From JABDMH01 sp965223165 (GTDB taxonomy: Bacteria; Bacteroidota; Bacteroidia; Chitinophagales; Saprospiraceae), in contig CBDCVQ010000016.1 of assembly GCA_965223165.1 (NCBI GenBank), positions 186,001-250,000 of the forward strand: DNA of 64,000 nucleotides. Direction: 5' to 3'. This document shows positions 37,032 through 45,511 of the stretch, one piece after another; the first letter of the stretch is position 1, and each line of letters begins with the position of its first letter. The notes beneath the pieces were generated by a model. The model saw only the letters and a program-made list of their open reading frames with translations. It was not told the DNA's origin and did not search any database. Made by a program: the position numbers and the translations under genes.

Positions 37032-37583
37032 ATGTCACAGCGATTATTTTTCATTGCTATCGTACCGCCAGAACCGATCAGCAGTCGTGTCGCGGAAATC
37101 AAAAGGGAAATATCGCGGAAGTTTGCCAGCAGACATGCCCTTCGATCACCACCACATGTGACATTGCTACCTCCATTCTGGTACGAGGCATCAGATATCG
37201 AGATGCTAATGACCACCCTTGCGGGGGTCGCTGCCAGACACCAACCTTTTGCGCTGAGCCTGGAAGACTACAACTGTTTTAGACCACGTGTAATCTACAT
37301 CGACGTCAAGAGTACAGATGGCGCACTGCAGAATCTATATCTGGACCTGAAAGGCACATGGGACAAGGTCCTGCAGATCACCCCCGACAAACGGCCCGCC
37401 TACAGACCACATATGACGGTGGCCTTCAAAGACCTCTCAAGGAGAATGTTCTATGGTGCCTGGGAGCAGTTTAGTGGCGAGCGATTCCACGCTCACTGGC
37501 AAGTGACGATGGTGGCATTGCTAAAGCACCAGACCGCCGGATGGGTGATTGATAGTGAGTATCCGTTGGGTGAACAGTTGTGA
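37032..37583 (+). CDS. 2H phosphoesterase, 2'-5' RNA ligase-like protein
   Basis: The first ATG (MSQRLFFIAIV) at 37032 is chosen; a TTG nine bases upstream is also in frame. The 183-aa product has the two HxTx motifs of the LigT/2H fold, H42-V-T-L and H127-M-T-V, spaced as usual. Such enzymes cleave cyclic or 2'-5' phosphodiesters in RNA or nucleotide derivatives; the physiological target is unclear. A dispersed repeat starts 2 bp after its stop codon. Confidence 0.84.
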   Translation: MSQRLFFIAIVPPEPISSRVAEIKREISRKFASRHALRSPPHVTLLPPFWYEASDIEMLMTTLAGVAARHQPFALSLEDYNCFRPRVIYIDVKSTDGALQNLYLDLKGTWDKVLQITPDKRPAYRPHMTVAFKDLSRRMFYGAWEQFSGERFHAHWQVTMVALLKHQTAGWVIDSEYPLGEQL

Positions 37584-37585
37584 GG

Positions 37586-37659
37586 GGCTTTGCGACGAAG
37601 TGAGCGGACCAAAGACATTAGCATTAACCACAAGATTTAATGCGAAATTCTACTAGGCA
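37586..37659 (+). repeat. Dispersed 75-bp repeat, copy 2
   Basis: This copy matches 11956-12030 in the same orientation. It fills most of the gap between the convergent 2H phosphoesterase and GH16 genes. Confidence 0.7.
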
Positions 37660-37674
37660 AAACTCCTGAAGTCG

Positions 37675-39480
37675 CTAGAGTTTAATCAGTTTTGCCAACC
37701 ATCGCTGTCCTGCACCGTCATGCCCGTGCACCACGTACACGCCGGCTGGGAGCCCATCGATCCGTACGACATCATGATCCATCCGTAGACTAAGCCAAGT
37801 GGTTCCTCTCACATCGACCACGGATACGTGACGCACTCGTTTGTCTGAGATTGTAAATTGATCATCCGCAGGATTGGGGTGGAGGGCCATGGACTTTACG
37901 TCTCTTGAAGTCACACCTACGGATTGTCTGGGGGCATAGCTATCCAGGTTGTCGAAGTAGAAGGTACTGCCCAGGTTCGTGTTCGATCCAAAGAGGAGGA
38001 TCATCTGGTCGATCGTCGCGTTATTCGTGGCGGCGTCTGGCTGATCGAGGAAACTAAACTCCAGGCGTTCCCAGGCGTTCTGTGTAGTAGTCCGAGATTC
38101 AAATCTACTGTTGCGACCCGAGGGAAAGTTGTCCGGCTGGGATCGGGCATCGTTTTCGAGCTGCAGTAGGATCAAGGTGCCGGCCGGCGCATCGGTGAAT
38201 ACATCGATGTAAAACTTCTTTGCCCCACGGATGTAGGGTCCGGCATCGTCTATTACCTGGACATTGTACGACAGCACGTCAAACTGTTCACTGGCATTGC
38301 GCACATATCTGCCACATAGTGCAGAACTGTTCACGTCATTTGGTGCGGGATTGGCTACATCATCCGTCAGGATCCCGGTGGAAGCATCGAAGGTGAGGCT
38401 CCCCGGCTCATCAAAGTTCTCAAAGGAGACCTGCCTTTCAAAAGGTGGATCCACGTGAACCTCCATCCGAAGTGTACCCGGCCCGCAATCGGTTTCAAAT
38501 ATCGCCCACACCGGACCCCCTTGCTCCCCCCAGTCCACGGTGATATGGGGACTGTCATGCCCTGCCACAATGGTCGCCCCATCGGGCAACTGCCAGGTGA
38601 TAGACTGCTGCGCATCCACCTGATGCACCTGGTACTCGACACCCGCCGCCTGATGGGCCACGGATCGGCTGCCTGAGATGGCTGGTTTGTAACCATCGTA
38701 TATCCGTACGTAGTCCACTTCCATGGTCTGCGGAAACATCGTGCTGCCATCCGGGGCACCAGGCCAGTTTCCCCCAACCGCGAGATTGAGCAGCAGGTGA
38801 AAATCGTGATCAAAGGGCCACCTTGAGCCTCCCACCACCGATCGTATCTTGGTGGAGTAGAGGTAATCATCCACGTACCAGCGAAGGACACTGGCCTCCC
38901 ATTCGACGGCAAAGGTGTGAAAGTCATCCTGGAAGATCCCTGTGTTTAGGGAGTAGCTGGCGCCCGAAGAACGATTATTGGGCGGAGGCGGTCCAAAGTG
39001 GATGGTACCATGTACCGTGCTCGGTTGGCTGCCGATCAGCTCCATAATGTCTATCTCGCCACTTTGTGGCCATGAGCCGTAGGGCTCCGTGGTCGATAGC
39101 ATCCAAAAGGCTGGCCATATGCCCTTGCCTGTAGGCAGTTTGATCCGGGCCTCAAACCTACCATAGGTCCACTCGGCCTTGTCCTTTGTACGCAGTCGCG
39201 CCGAGGTATAGCTCTTACCTCCCACAGCCTCCCGCTTGGCAATGATCCTCAGGACACCGTCCACGACTTCGGCATTTTCCGAGCGGTAGTATTGCAACTC
39301 GTTATTTCCCCATCCGCAGAGATTCATGGCACATCCATCGCCGATTTGAGGAGTCCATTTGCTGGCGTCGAGGCCGCTACCGTCAAACTCGTCGGACCAG
39401 ATCATTTGCGGGCATTGGCCAAAAGAGTCATAGTTGCTTAATGACAGTAGGAGCGTAGCGATCAAAGTGAGGCGTCTCAA
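37675..39480 (-). CDS. Secreted GH16 beta-glucanase (laminarinase-like) with T9SS sorting domain
   Basis: This 601-aa protein should hydrolyse beta-1,3 or mixed-linkage glucans outside the cell. The GH16 domain spans about residues 25-270, with the catalytic motif E142-I-D-I-M-E147 and the conserved WPAFWML upstream. A PKD/Ig-like segment and a carbohydrate-binding-type beta domain (about 360-510) follow. The C terminus (LHPNPADDQFTI ... GVYVVHG ... KLIKL) is a T9SS sorting domain. The start is a TTG inside TTGA, overlapping the stop of the MBL gene by 4 bp; no ATG precedes the signal peptide (LTLIATLLLSLSNYDSFG). Translational coupling to ribH-MBL is likely, an odd pairing for a glucanase. 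Confidence 0.9.
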   Translation of the reverse strand: MRRLTLIATLLLSLSNYDSFGQCPQMIWSDEFDGSGLDASKWTPQIGDGCAMNLCGWGNNELQYYRSENAEVVDGVLRIIAKREAVGGKSYTSARLRTKDKAEWTYGRFEARIKLPTGKGIWPAFWMLSTTEPYGSWPQSGEIDIMELIGSQPSTVHGTIHFGPPPPNNRSSGASYSLNTGIFQDDFHTFAVEWEASVLRWYVDDYLYSTKIRSVVGGSRWPFDHDFHLLLNLAVGGNWPGAPDGSTMFPQTMEVDYVRIYDGYKPAISGSRSVAHQAAGVEYQVHQVDAQQSITWQLPDGATIVAGHDSPHITVDWGEQGGPVWAIFETDCGPGTLRMEVHVDPPFERQVSFENFDEPGSLTFDASTGILTDDVANPAPNDVNSSALCGRYVRNASEQFDVLSYNVQVIDDAGPYIRGAKKFYIDVFTDAPAGTLILLQLENDARSQPDNFPSGRNSRFESRTTTQNAWERLEFSFLDQPDAATNNATIDQMILLFGSNTNLGSTFYFDNLDSYAPRQSVGVTSRDVKSMALHPNPADDQFTISDKRVRHVSVVDVRGTTWLSLRMDHDVVRIDGLPAGVYVVHGHDGAGQRWLAKLIKL

Positions 39481-40325
39481 GCTTCTTGCTTTATGATACT
39501 TTGGGGCTGCATCTGGTATCTTCCGCGATCATCTTTGAAGATCTTGCATGATTCCGTGACGGGATCATGCTCGAAGTGCAAGCGCCAATTTTTTTCGATG
39601 GCTTCATCCAGCAACTGTTGCTTTTCCGCTAGCGTGACCAAGGGATGAAGATCATAGGCCATGATGTAGGGTAGTCTTATGTGCCAGGCGCTGGGAATAA
39701 GATCTGCGCAATAGACGACGGTATCATCTTCTGTGTCGACGATCAACAACATCTGTGCCTTGGTGTGACCATGTACAAATCGTACAACGATCCCCGGTAG
39801 CCACTCCACATCGTCATTTTGCACATCGATAAACTGCAGTCTACCCTGTTCCTTCAGTGGTACAAAGTTTTCGGGTAGGAACGAGGCTCGTTCCAGGGCA
39901 TTGGGAGAGGCGGCATAGTCGTAATGCATCTGGTTGGACCAATAGATCGCATTGGGGAACGTCGGCAGCAGGTTTCCCTGGTCATCTTGTTTGAGAGCGC
40001 CTCCGACATGATCAAAGTGAAAATGGGTGATGAAGACATCGGTGATTTCTTCCAGATGCAAGGACGCGTGGGCTAGAGAGGTCTCAAGCTCCTCGCCATG
40101 CGGGTGAAAGTGCGACCGAAATTTGGCTCCCTGCTTAAATCCCAGACCTGTATCCACCAGGATTTTCCGGTCACTCGTCTCTATTAGCAGGCTGCGCATG
40201 GTCCAGGAGCAGAGGTTGTTTTCGTCGGCGGGGTTGAGGCGTTGCCAAAGGCTCTTTGGGACCACGCCAAACATAGCGCCCCCGTCCAGCTTAAGTCGGC
40301 CGGCTTCGATCGACGTCAACTTCAT
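39477..40325 (-). CDS. MBL-fold metallo-hydrolase
   Basis: This 282-aa protein has the metal-binding motif HxHxDH as H101-F-H103-F-D105-H106, plus later ligands in FVHGHTKAQ and VVYCADLIPS. Overall it resembles the lactonase/quinolone-hydrolase-like branch of the MBL superfamily. Substrates range from lactones to thioesters, and the sequence does not decide. It overlaps ribH by 4 bp (ATGA) and the GH16 gene by 4 bp, forming a coupled trio. No signal peptide is visible, so it is probably cytoplasmic. Confidence 0.86.
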   Translation of the reverse strand: MKLTSIEAGRLKLDGGAMFGVVPKSLWQRLNPADENNLCSWTMRSLLIETSDRKILVDTGLGFKQGAKFRSHFHPHGEELETSLAHASLHLEEITDVFITHFHFDHVGGALKQDDQGNLLPTFPNAIYWSNQMHYDYAASPNALERASFLPENFVPLKEQGRLQFIDVQNDDVEWLPGIVVRFVHGHTKAQMLLIVDTEDDTVVYCADLIPSAWHIRLPYIMAYDLHPLVTLAEKQQLLDEAIEKNWRLHFEHDPVTESCKIFKDDRGRYQMQPQSIIKQEA

Positions 40326-40840
40326 CCGAATCCGATTTGTTTCTTTTGAGTACGCAACGCTTGACGCAATTGGGCCATGGAGATGGCGGTGGTGGCGGCC
40401 TCAATGCCTTTGTTGCCCATGTCTCCGCCAGCCCTTGCCAATGCCTGCTCCATATCGTTGGGGGTGAGCACACCAAAGATGAAAGGTTTCGATCGCATGA
40501 CACCCAGTTGAACCAGGCCCGTCGCCACGGCTTGGTTGATGTATTCATTGTGTTTGGTCTCTCCCCTTATCACGCAGCCCAGGCAGATCACCGCATCCAG
40601 GTTGTGTCGGTCATCCAGCATTCGCGCGGCAGCAGGTAGTTCAAATGTGCCGGGAACAGATTGGACGAAGACATTGTCGTCGGAGGCCCCGTATTGGGTC
40701 AGCGTATCTCGGCATCCTTCCAGGAGCTTGTCGGTGACCTGGCGATTCCATTGGGAGACGATGATGCCAAACCGAAGTTGTGAGGCATCTGTCTGATCAT
40801 TTAGGTTATGTTCGGAAAGACTTTGTTTTTCTGGATTCAT
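40322..40840 (-). CDS. ribH: 6,7-dimethyl-8-ribityllumazine synthase
   Basis: This 172-aa enzyme joins 5-amino-6-ribitylaminouracil and a four-carbon phosphate in riboflavin synthesis. The conserved parts are all present: SQWNRQVTDKLLEG near residue 30, VPGTFELPAAAR (63-74), and CLGCVIRGETKHNEY with catalytic H97. A 20-residue N-terminal extension is longer than in many RibH proteins. The gene heads a coupled trio with an MBL hydrolase and a GH16 enzyme. No FMN riboswitch was seen in the short upstream gap. Confidence 0.94.
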   Translation of the reverse strand: MNPEKQSLSEHNLNDQTDASQLRFGIIVSQWNRQVTDKLLEGCRDTLTQYGASDDNVFVQSVPGTFELPAAARMLDDRHNLDAVICLGCVIRGETKHNEYINQAVATGLVQLGVMRSKPFIFGVLTPNDMEQALARAGGDMGNKGIEAATTAISMAQLRQALRTQKKQIGFG

Positions 40841-40903
40841 AGCGCCTATGTGTAAGATAAGAAACCTGTGCCACCAACCTTTGGTTCTAACCTTTCATGA
40901 CAT

Positions 40904-40930
40904 AAAAAGGGAGGCCAAAGTCGACCTCCC
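40904..40930 (-). terminator. Terminator of the TPR-protein gene
   Basis: On the minus strand GGGAGG pairs with CCTCCC (40925-40930 with 40909-40914), followed by TTTTT (complement of 40904-40908). It lies about 30 bp after the stop codon of the TPR gene, just ahead of ribH. Confidence 0.75.
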
Positions 40931-40960
40931 CACCTTTAGTCTTTATGCTTGGCGTTGCTT

Positions 40961-41656
40961 CTACATCTGGGCCTCTGCCCGATCAATAAACTTGTCGATG
41001 TTAAATCCGTCCTGGCTCTTAGCGTACTCGCCCTTGATATCTCGATACACTTTCGCCGCAGACTGGAAGTCTCCTTGTTTCTCGTAGAGCAAACCCAACT
41101 TCTTCATGTAGTAAGGAGTGAGAAAGTCGTTGTCAGCTGCGTTGACGGCCTTTCGGTAGCTAGCCAAAGCGTCATCAAACTGTTGCATCTCCGAGTAGGC
41201 ATCGCCCAGCGCCCCAAACTTCATGATAGGAGTGACATCGCCACCCGGTGAAAAGTCGCTGAGGTAACTGATGGCCGCATCAAATTTGCCCAAGTGCAAG
41301 TAGCAAATACCGGCGTAGTAGTTGGCAATGTTAGCCACCTTGGTGCCACTATAATTGTCAATAATGTCGAGGAAGCCCGCATATCCGCCGCCCGGATTCA
41401 GCAGCGCCAGCTCAAACGAGTCACGTTCAAACTGAAACTCAGCCTGAAACATCTGCTCGGCCGCTTCGCGTTCTTTGGGCAGCTGAAAAAACTGCTTATA
41501 CACAAAGAGTCCTCCAACAATCAAAGCGATTCCACCGATGATCGCCATGACCAGTTGCTGATTATTTTCAATAAAACTCTGCGCCGTCTCCTTCGCTTCC
41601 ACAATATCGACCAGGGTCTCCTCCTGTTGACGACGGGTCCTTTTTCTCCTTGCCAT
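40961..41656 (-). CDS. Membrane-anchored tetratricopeptide-repeat protein
   Basis: This 231-aa protein starts with basic residues (MARRKRTRRQQEE), followed by one membrane helix (about 36-55, LVMAIIGGIALIVGGLFVY). Helical TPR-like repeats follow (YYAGICYLHLGKFDAAISYL; GDAYSEMQQFDDALASYRKAV). The arrangement is like YfgM/ancillary SecYEG-type TPR proteins of Gram-negative bacteria. It probably serves as a periplasmic scaffold. It is monocistronic, with a good terminator. Confidence 0.82.
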   Translation of the reverse strand: MARRKRTRRQQEETLVDIVEAKETAQSFIENNQQLVMAIIGGIALIVGGLFVYKQFFQLPKEREAAEQMFQAEFQFERDSFELALLNPGGGYAGFLDIIDNYSGTKVANIANYYAGICYLHLGKFDAAISYLSDFSPGGDVTPIMKFGALGDAYSEMQQFDDALASYRKAVNAADNDFLTPYYMKKLGLLYEKQGDFQSAAKVYRDIKGEYAKSQDGFNIDKFIDRAEAQM

Positions 41657-41837
41657 AAATCCGTAGGGTTGAAAAAAATTTTCGCAAAGATAGCATTAAT
41701 GGCCTAATGTCCCAGTGATCCATCCGAGATCTAACTGAGTTATACTGAACCTGATCGCTAGTCAATAAGATATGACCAATCTCATGCATATGTAGCCAGG
41801 GGCACGGGCCTTTGGCTATCGGATCGAAGGAAAAGCC

Positions 41838-42851
41838 TCAGTCGCAAATGAAAGGGAAATCCTCTTGTACGTAGTTGTCTGTGTATAGTTCAGACGGATC
41901 TGGGTAATTAGAGTTTTCGGCGAAGGCAGCTGCTTCCTCAATGATCTGTTTGATCTCCGCCTTAATGGCCTTCACCTCGTCTTCGGTTGCGATCTTCTCA
42001 TCCAGCAAGCGCCCTTCCAGGAGTTTGACTGGGTCACGCTCCCGATATGCCTGTACTTCCTCTTTGCTTCGGTATCGAGCTGGATCGGACACGGAGTGGC
42101 CCTTGTAGCGGTACGTCTTGAGCTCAAGGAAATAGGGACCTTTGCCTGACCGGATGTATTGGGCGGCCTTTTCGAGGGCTTCATGCACCTTCTCCGGATC
42201 CATGGCATCTACCGGTTCGGCAGGCATATCAAAGGCAGTGCCGATGCGGTATATGTCTGTGATATTGCTGGTCCTTTCCACGGAGGTGCCCATGGCATAG
42301 TGATTGTTCTCGCAGATGTACAGGACCGGTAGATCCCAAGTCTTGGCCATGTTAAATGACTCATAGACGGCACCCTGTCGAGCTGCACCATCGCCAAACA
42401 TCGTGACACAAAGATTATCGGTACCTCTGTACTTTTCGGCAAAGGCGATGCCTGTACCGATCGGGATTTGAGCTCCCACAATACCGTTGCCGCCAAAGTA
42501 GCGGTGGGCCTTGCTAAAGAAGTGCATAGAGCCACCTTTCCCTTTGACCACACCGGTCTCCTTGCCATAGAGCTCGGCCATACACGCTTTTGGGTCGAGC
42601 CCTCGAGTGAGCGCGATCCCATGTTGGCGATAGGCGGTCACCACTGCATCTTCGGGCCGTATCGCGGTGAGCATTCCGGCAGCAATGGCCTCCTGACCAA
42701 TATACACGTGGCAAAAGCCTCGCACCTTGTTTTGACCATAGGCCATTAGTGTGCGTTCTTCAAATCTTCGGATCAGGAGCATCAGGTGGTACCACTTGAG
42801 GTACGTCTCCTTGGTATGCTTCTGTTTCGGTTTGCGTGCCACCTTGCCCAT
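41838..42851 (-). CDS. pdhA: Pyruvate dehydrogenase E1 component, alpha subunit
   Basis: The ATG at 42851 (MGKVARKPKQ) gives 337 aa, in line with bacterial E1-alpha; an ATG 39 bp upstream would add an unusual basic leader. The thiamine diphosphate motif GDG(153-155)...NN(182-183) is intact, as are RRFEE near the start, VYIGQEA and the loop YRYKGHSVSDPARYR. The subunit decarboxylates pyruvate together with E1-beta, which is not adjacent here. No partner gene of the complex is found in the window. Confidence 0.93.
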   Translation of the reverse strand: MGKVARKPKQKHTKETYLKWYHLMLLIRRFEERTLMAYGQNKVRGFCHVYIGQEAIAAGMLTAIRPEDAVVTAYRQHGIALTRGLDPKACMAELYGKETGVVKGKGGSMHFFSKAHRYFGGNGIVGAQIPIGTGIAFAEKYRGTDNLCVTMFGDGAARQGAVYESFNMAKTWDLPVLYICENNHYAMGTSVERTSNITDIYRIGTAFDMPAEPVDAMDPEKVHEALEKAAQYIRSGKGPYFLELKTYRYKGHSVSDPARYRSKEEVQAYRERDPVKLLEGRLLDEKIATEDEVKAIKAEIKQIIEEAAAFAENSNYPDPSELYTDNYVQEDFPFICD

Positions 42852-42931
42852 AACGATGTGTCTTTTTAATGCCTGGCGTAGGGACCGCAAATGTAAGAAT
42901 ATTTGACTGCAAAGTGTTGCCAGTAGCAGCC

Positions 42932-43080
42932 TGCCAGGGCAACTGCATTATCAAGGCTTCAGGGTGACGGCGAGCTACGATGGCGTTTGGCGGGGACGCC
43001 TAACACGGCCTGATCTGGATGGTGGGCTTTTTAGGCTAGCTGCCGTTGGAATAACGCAACAAGAACCCCCTGGCCGTGTC
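42932..43080 (+). repeat. Dispersed 150-bp element, copy A
   Basis: This segment matches the reverse strand of 62722-62875 over its whole length. Shared blocks are GCATTATCAAGG, GCGAGCTA.CGATGGCG, CGGCCTGATCTGG, TGCCGTTG and TGGCCGTGTC. A hairpin GGCGT(42982-42986)/ACGCC(42996-43000) corresponds to GGCGC/GCGCC in the other copy. The element fills most of the 400-bp gap between pdhA and ddl, and no coding frame is shared. Confidence 0.75.
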
Positions 43081-43253
43081 AGGCGCCCTCGCCTGACCAT
43101 ACAAGTGTTTCGGACCTTTCGGTGGCGGCTTGTCATACTTGGGCCGGCTAGGACTGGGGCTGGTCAGCGCGTGGTGGAAACTTTGATTCTATCTCCCGCA
43201 GACCTTATAGTTCAGCGATATAAATATTATATTTGATAGTAATATGTAAGGAT

Positions 43254-44237
43254 ATGAAGCACATTGCAATACTGACCGGGGGACCCAGTGCTGAGCGTGG
43301 CATCTCGGAAAAGAGCGCCCAGGTCGTGGCGAGATATCTCGATCCCAGTAAATACAGTTATCGGTACATCTTGATGGAATCAGACGGCTGGTATGAGGAG
43401 CAGAGCGGGGTAGCCATGGATCTCAATGACTTTAGTCTGATGGTTGACGATCGGAGAGAGTATTTTGATTTGGTCTTTCTAATGATACACGGCACACCTG
43501 CGGAAGATGGCAAGATCCAAGGATATTTTGAGTACCTCGGCATACCTCACAGTACTTGTGACACGCTTTCCTCCTCGCTGACTTTCAACAAGCAGATGTG
43601 CAAAGATTATCTTCAGGCACATGGCATCCCACTGGCCTCTTCACTGTCTTTCGCGGCACGAGAGGCTATCCCACATGAGGCTATTGCCCAGTTGGGCCTA
43701 CCCGTCTTCGTCAAGCCAAATAATAATGGGTCCAGCTATGGTATCACGAAGGTCAAGGCGTCGGCAGATATAGACGAAGCAGTCCGAAAGGCGCTTGCAT
43801 ATGACACAGAAGTAATCGTGGAAGCGGCCATCGAAGGCCGGGAATTTGGTTGTGGTGTCGTGCGGAGGGGTAGTGCGCTAGTGGCCTTTCCCATCACGGA
43901 GATCATTCCAGAGGCAGAGTTTTTTACCTATGAGGCCAAATATGAGGGGGCCAGCCAGGAGATAACGCCGGCCAATCTGCCTATGGATCTTACTAGGATC
44001 TGTCAAGATTTAAGCAAGCGACTGTATGAGGTCTTGCGCTGTCGGGGCATGGTTCGCTTTGATTACATTCTGCAGGAGGGCATTTTTTATCTGCTTGAAG
44101 CCAACACCATTCCGGGCATGAGTGAGGCTAGCATTCTTCCGCAACAAGCCTTGGCACATGGATGGACCATCGGCGACCTATTGGACGCGGTCATCGAAGA
44201 TTGCATGAAGGCTGGTGAGGGGCAAAGGGAGGACTAG
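43254..44237 (+). CDS. ddl: D-alanine--D-alanine ligase
   Basis: This ATP-grasp enzyme makes the D-Ala-D-Ala dipeptide for peptidoglycan. ATG 43254 (MKHIAILTGGPSAERG) is preferred over a TTG 21 bp upstream; it has AAGGA just before it and gives 327 aa. Conserved parts include GGPSAERGIS, LMIHGTPAEDGKIQGYFE, FVKPNNNGSSYGITKV and the metal-binding end LLEANTIPGMSEASILP. Its last 4 bp overlap the convergent WYL gene. Confidence 0.93.
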   Translation: MKHIAILTGGPSAERGISEKSAQVVARYLDPSKYSYRYILMESDGWYEEQSGVAMDLNDFSLMVDDRREYFDLVFLMIHGTPAEDGKIQGYFEYLGIPHSTCDTLSSSLTFNKQMCKDYLQAHGIPLASSLSFAAREAIPHEAIAQLGLPVFVKPNNNGSSYGITKVKASADIDEAVRKALAYDTEVIVEAAIEGREFGCGVVRRGSALVAFPITEIIPEAEFFTYEAKYEGASQEITPANLPMDLTRICQDLSKRLYEVLRCRGMVRFDYILQEGIFYLLEANTIPGMSEASILPQQALAHGWTIGDLLDAVIEDCMKAGEGQRED

Positions 44238-45250
44238 TCCCCCGCATAGCGCTCGTGCATACGAGCCACGCGGCTAGCCAGCCGGTCCCGCAGTTCTTGG
44301 GGCTCGATCACATTCAGCCGATCGCCAAATGCCAGCAAGACACTTTCCAGCTCAAAATTGGGAATCACCTCAATGCTGAAATACGTGTAGTCGGACGACT
44401 CCCGGACTAATGCCTGTGACCTGTGTAATGGTTTGGTAACGAGGTATTTTGCGTCCTCGTTTACAATACCAAATTGCACGATTTGTTTGGGTTGATCCTT
44501 GGGCAAGGTGATGCCGATAATGTCCTCAAAGTATTGGCGAGCATCAAAAGACCTGTCCCGGAAAAAGCGGATGGGTACCTTTTCCAGGGCCACCAGGCGG
44601 TCCAAGGCAAAGTTTCGTATGGCCTCGCGATCGTGATCCCAGCAGACGAGAAACCACCGATTGTCGTACTCCTTTATGAGATACGGGCTTATCGTGCGTT
44701 GATAGGGCTCGTCTAGGTAGAAGGGCTGATAGGTGATGCGGAGCACATTTTCTTCCTGTATAAAATCATATAGCTCGTGGAGCCACTTTTGACCGGGCTC
44801 GTTGAGGCTATGATCAAAGTGAATGATCTCCTTGTCTGTGGTCTCCTGCAGCGTCACGGTGTGCTCCAACTTAGTAATGATGTTCTCGATACCGGAGGTG
44901 TTTTTAAAGCCCTTAAAGTTCTTGAGGATGGATAGGGCATATTGCAATTCAAAAAGGTCGTCCTTGCTCAGCGGGAACTTCTGAATAGAAAACTCAGGGT
45001 CTTCATAGCGGTAGCTGTGGGTACGTCGATCGTAGAGGATGGGAGCCACATATCCCAACTTGCCGCTGCGCATGTATTGTATGTCATACATGATGGTCCG
45101 CCTCGAAGGGGCTACGTCGACCCCCTCGTACTCGTAGATCTTGTCAGCGCAGGCGTCGGCCAGGTCCTGCCAAGTCCAGCTGCGCCCCTTCTTGCCCAGG
45201 CACTCATCGATGGCCCGATATCGGATCAAGGCATGTAGGTTAGTAGGCAT
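44234..45250 (-). CDS. WYL-domain transcriptional regulator
   Basis: This 338-aa protein has an N-terminal helix-turn-helix region of about 70 aa (WTWQDLADACADKIYEYEG ... RRTIMYDIQYMRS). A linker follows, then the WYL domain (about 165-260: LRITYQPF, RTISPYLIKEYDNRWFLVCW, REAIRNFALDRLVALE). A C-terminal WCX-like part with ELESVLLAFGDRLNVIEP closes it. WYL regulators sense nucleic acids or nucleotides and often act in DNA damage or phage responses. The 120-bp gap upstream holds a perfect inverted repeat and separates it from a divergent small-peptide/rmuC operon, an arrangement that suggests regulation of both. Confidence 0.86.
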   Translation of the reverse strand: MPTNLHALIRYRAIDECLGKKGRSWTWQDLADACADKIYEYEGVDVAPSRRTIMYDIQYMRSGKLGYVAPILYDRRTHSYRYEDPEFSIQKFPLSKDDLFELQYALSILKNFKGFKNTSGIENIITKLEHTVTLQETTDKEIIHFDHSLNEPGQKWLHELYDFIQEENVLRITYQPFYLDEPYQRTISPYLIKEYDNRWFLVCWDHDREAIRNFALDRLVALEKVPIRFFRDRSFDARQYFEDIIGITLPKDQPKQIVQFGIVNEDAKYLVTKPLHRSQALVRESSDYTYFSIEVIPNFELESVLLAFGDRLNVIEPQELRDRLASRVARMHERYAGD

Positions 45251-45300
45251 GTGATGTTTGATAACACATTAAAAAATAAAAATATATCATTTTCCATCAC

Positions 45301-45319
45301 CGTGCAAAAACATTGCACG
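45301..45319. promoter_or_regulatory. Perfect inverted repeat, candidate operator of the WYL regulator
   Basis: CGTGCAA (45301-45307) and TTGCACG (45313-45319) are perfect inverted arms around 5 bp. The site lies 50 bp from the WYL start and 50 bp from the small-peptide start, in the divergent promoter region. It does not look like a terminator, because no T tract follows. Confidence 0.5.
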
Positions 45320-45368
45320 AAGCTCATCTAGACTTGTGCTGTATTCGATAAACAAACAACTAGAAGTC

Positions 45369-45479
45369 ATGGTACATTTTTTATTGATTGCAATCATCGC
45401 ACTGGGCATTTTGACCTTCATGAACATTGCGGCAGAAATGCTTAACGGTTTGCCAAACCAAGTGGGCAGCGGTGATTGA
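45369..45479 (+). CDS. 36-aa single-pass membrane peptide
   Basis: ATG 45369 to TGA 45477-45479 encodes a 36-residue peptide. It starts MVHFLLIAIIALGILTFMNI, a complete membrane helix, and ends with a short polar tail (GLPNQVGSGD). It lies 32 bp before rmuC, whose product also begins with a membrane helix. The family is not recognised. Position, a proper start and clean membrane character support a real gene, but conservation cannot be tested here. Confidence 0.5.
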   Translation: MVHFLLIAIIALGILTFMNIAAEMLNGLPNQVGSGD

Positions 45480-45511
45480 GAAATAGCATCAACCATTAAA
45501 TAATCTTAGCT

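Noticed and set aside
42964..43236. Possible 90-aa protein on the + strand between pdhA and ddl
   Set aside because: It lies mostly over the dispersed 150-bp element. Its frame is not kept in the second copy, and it resembles no family.
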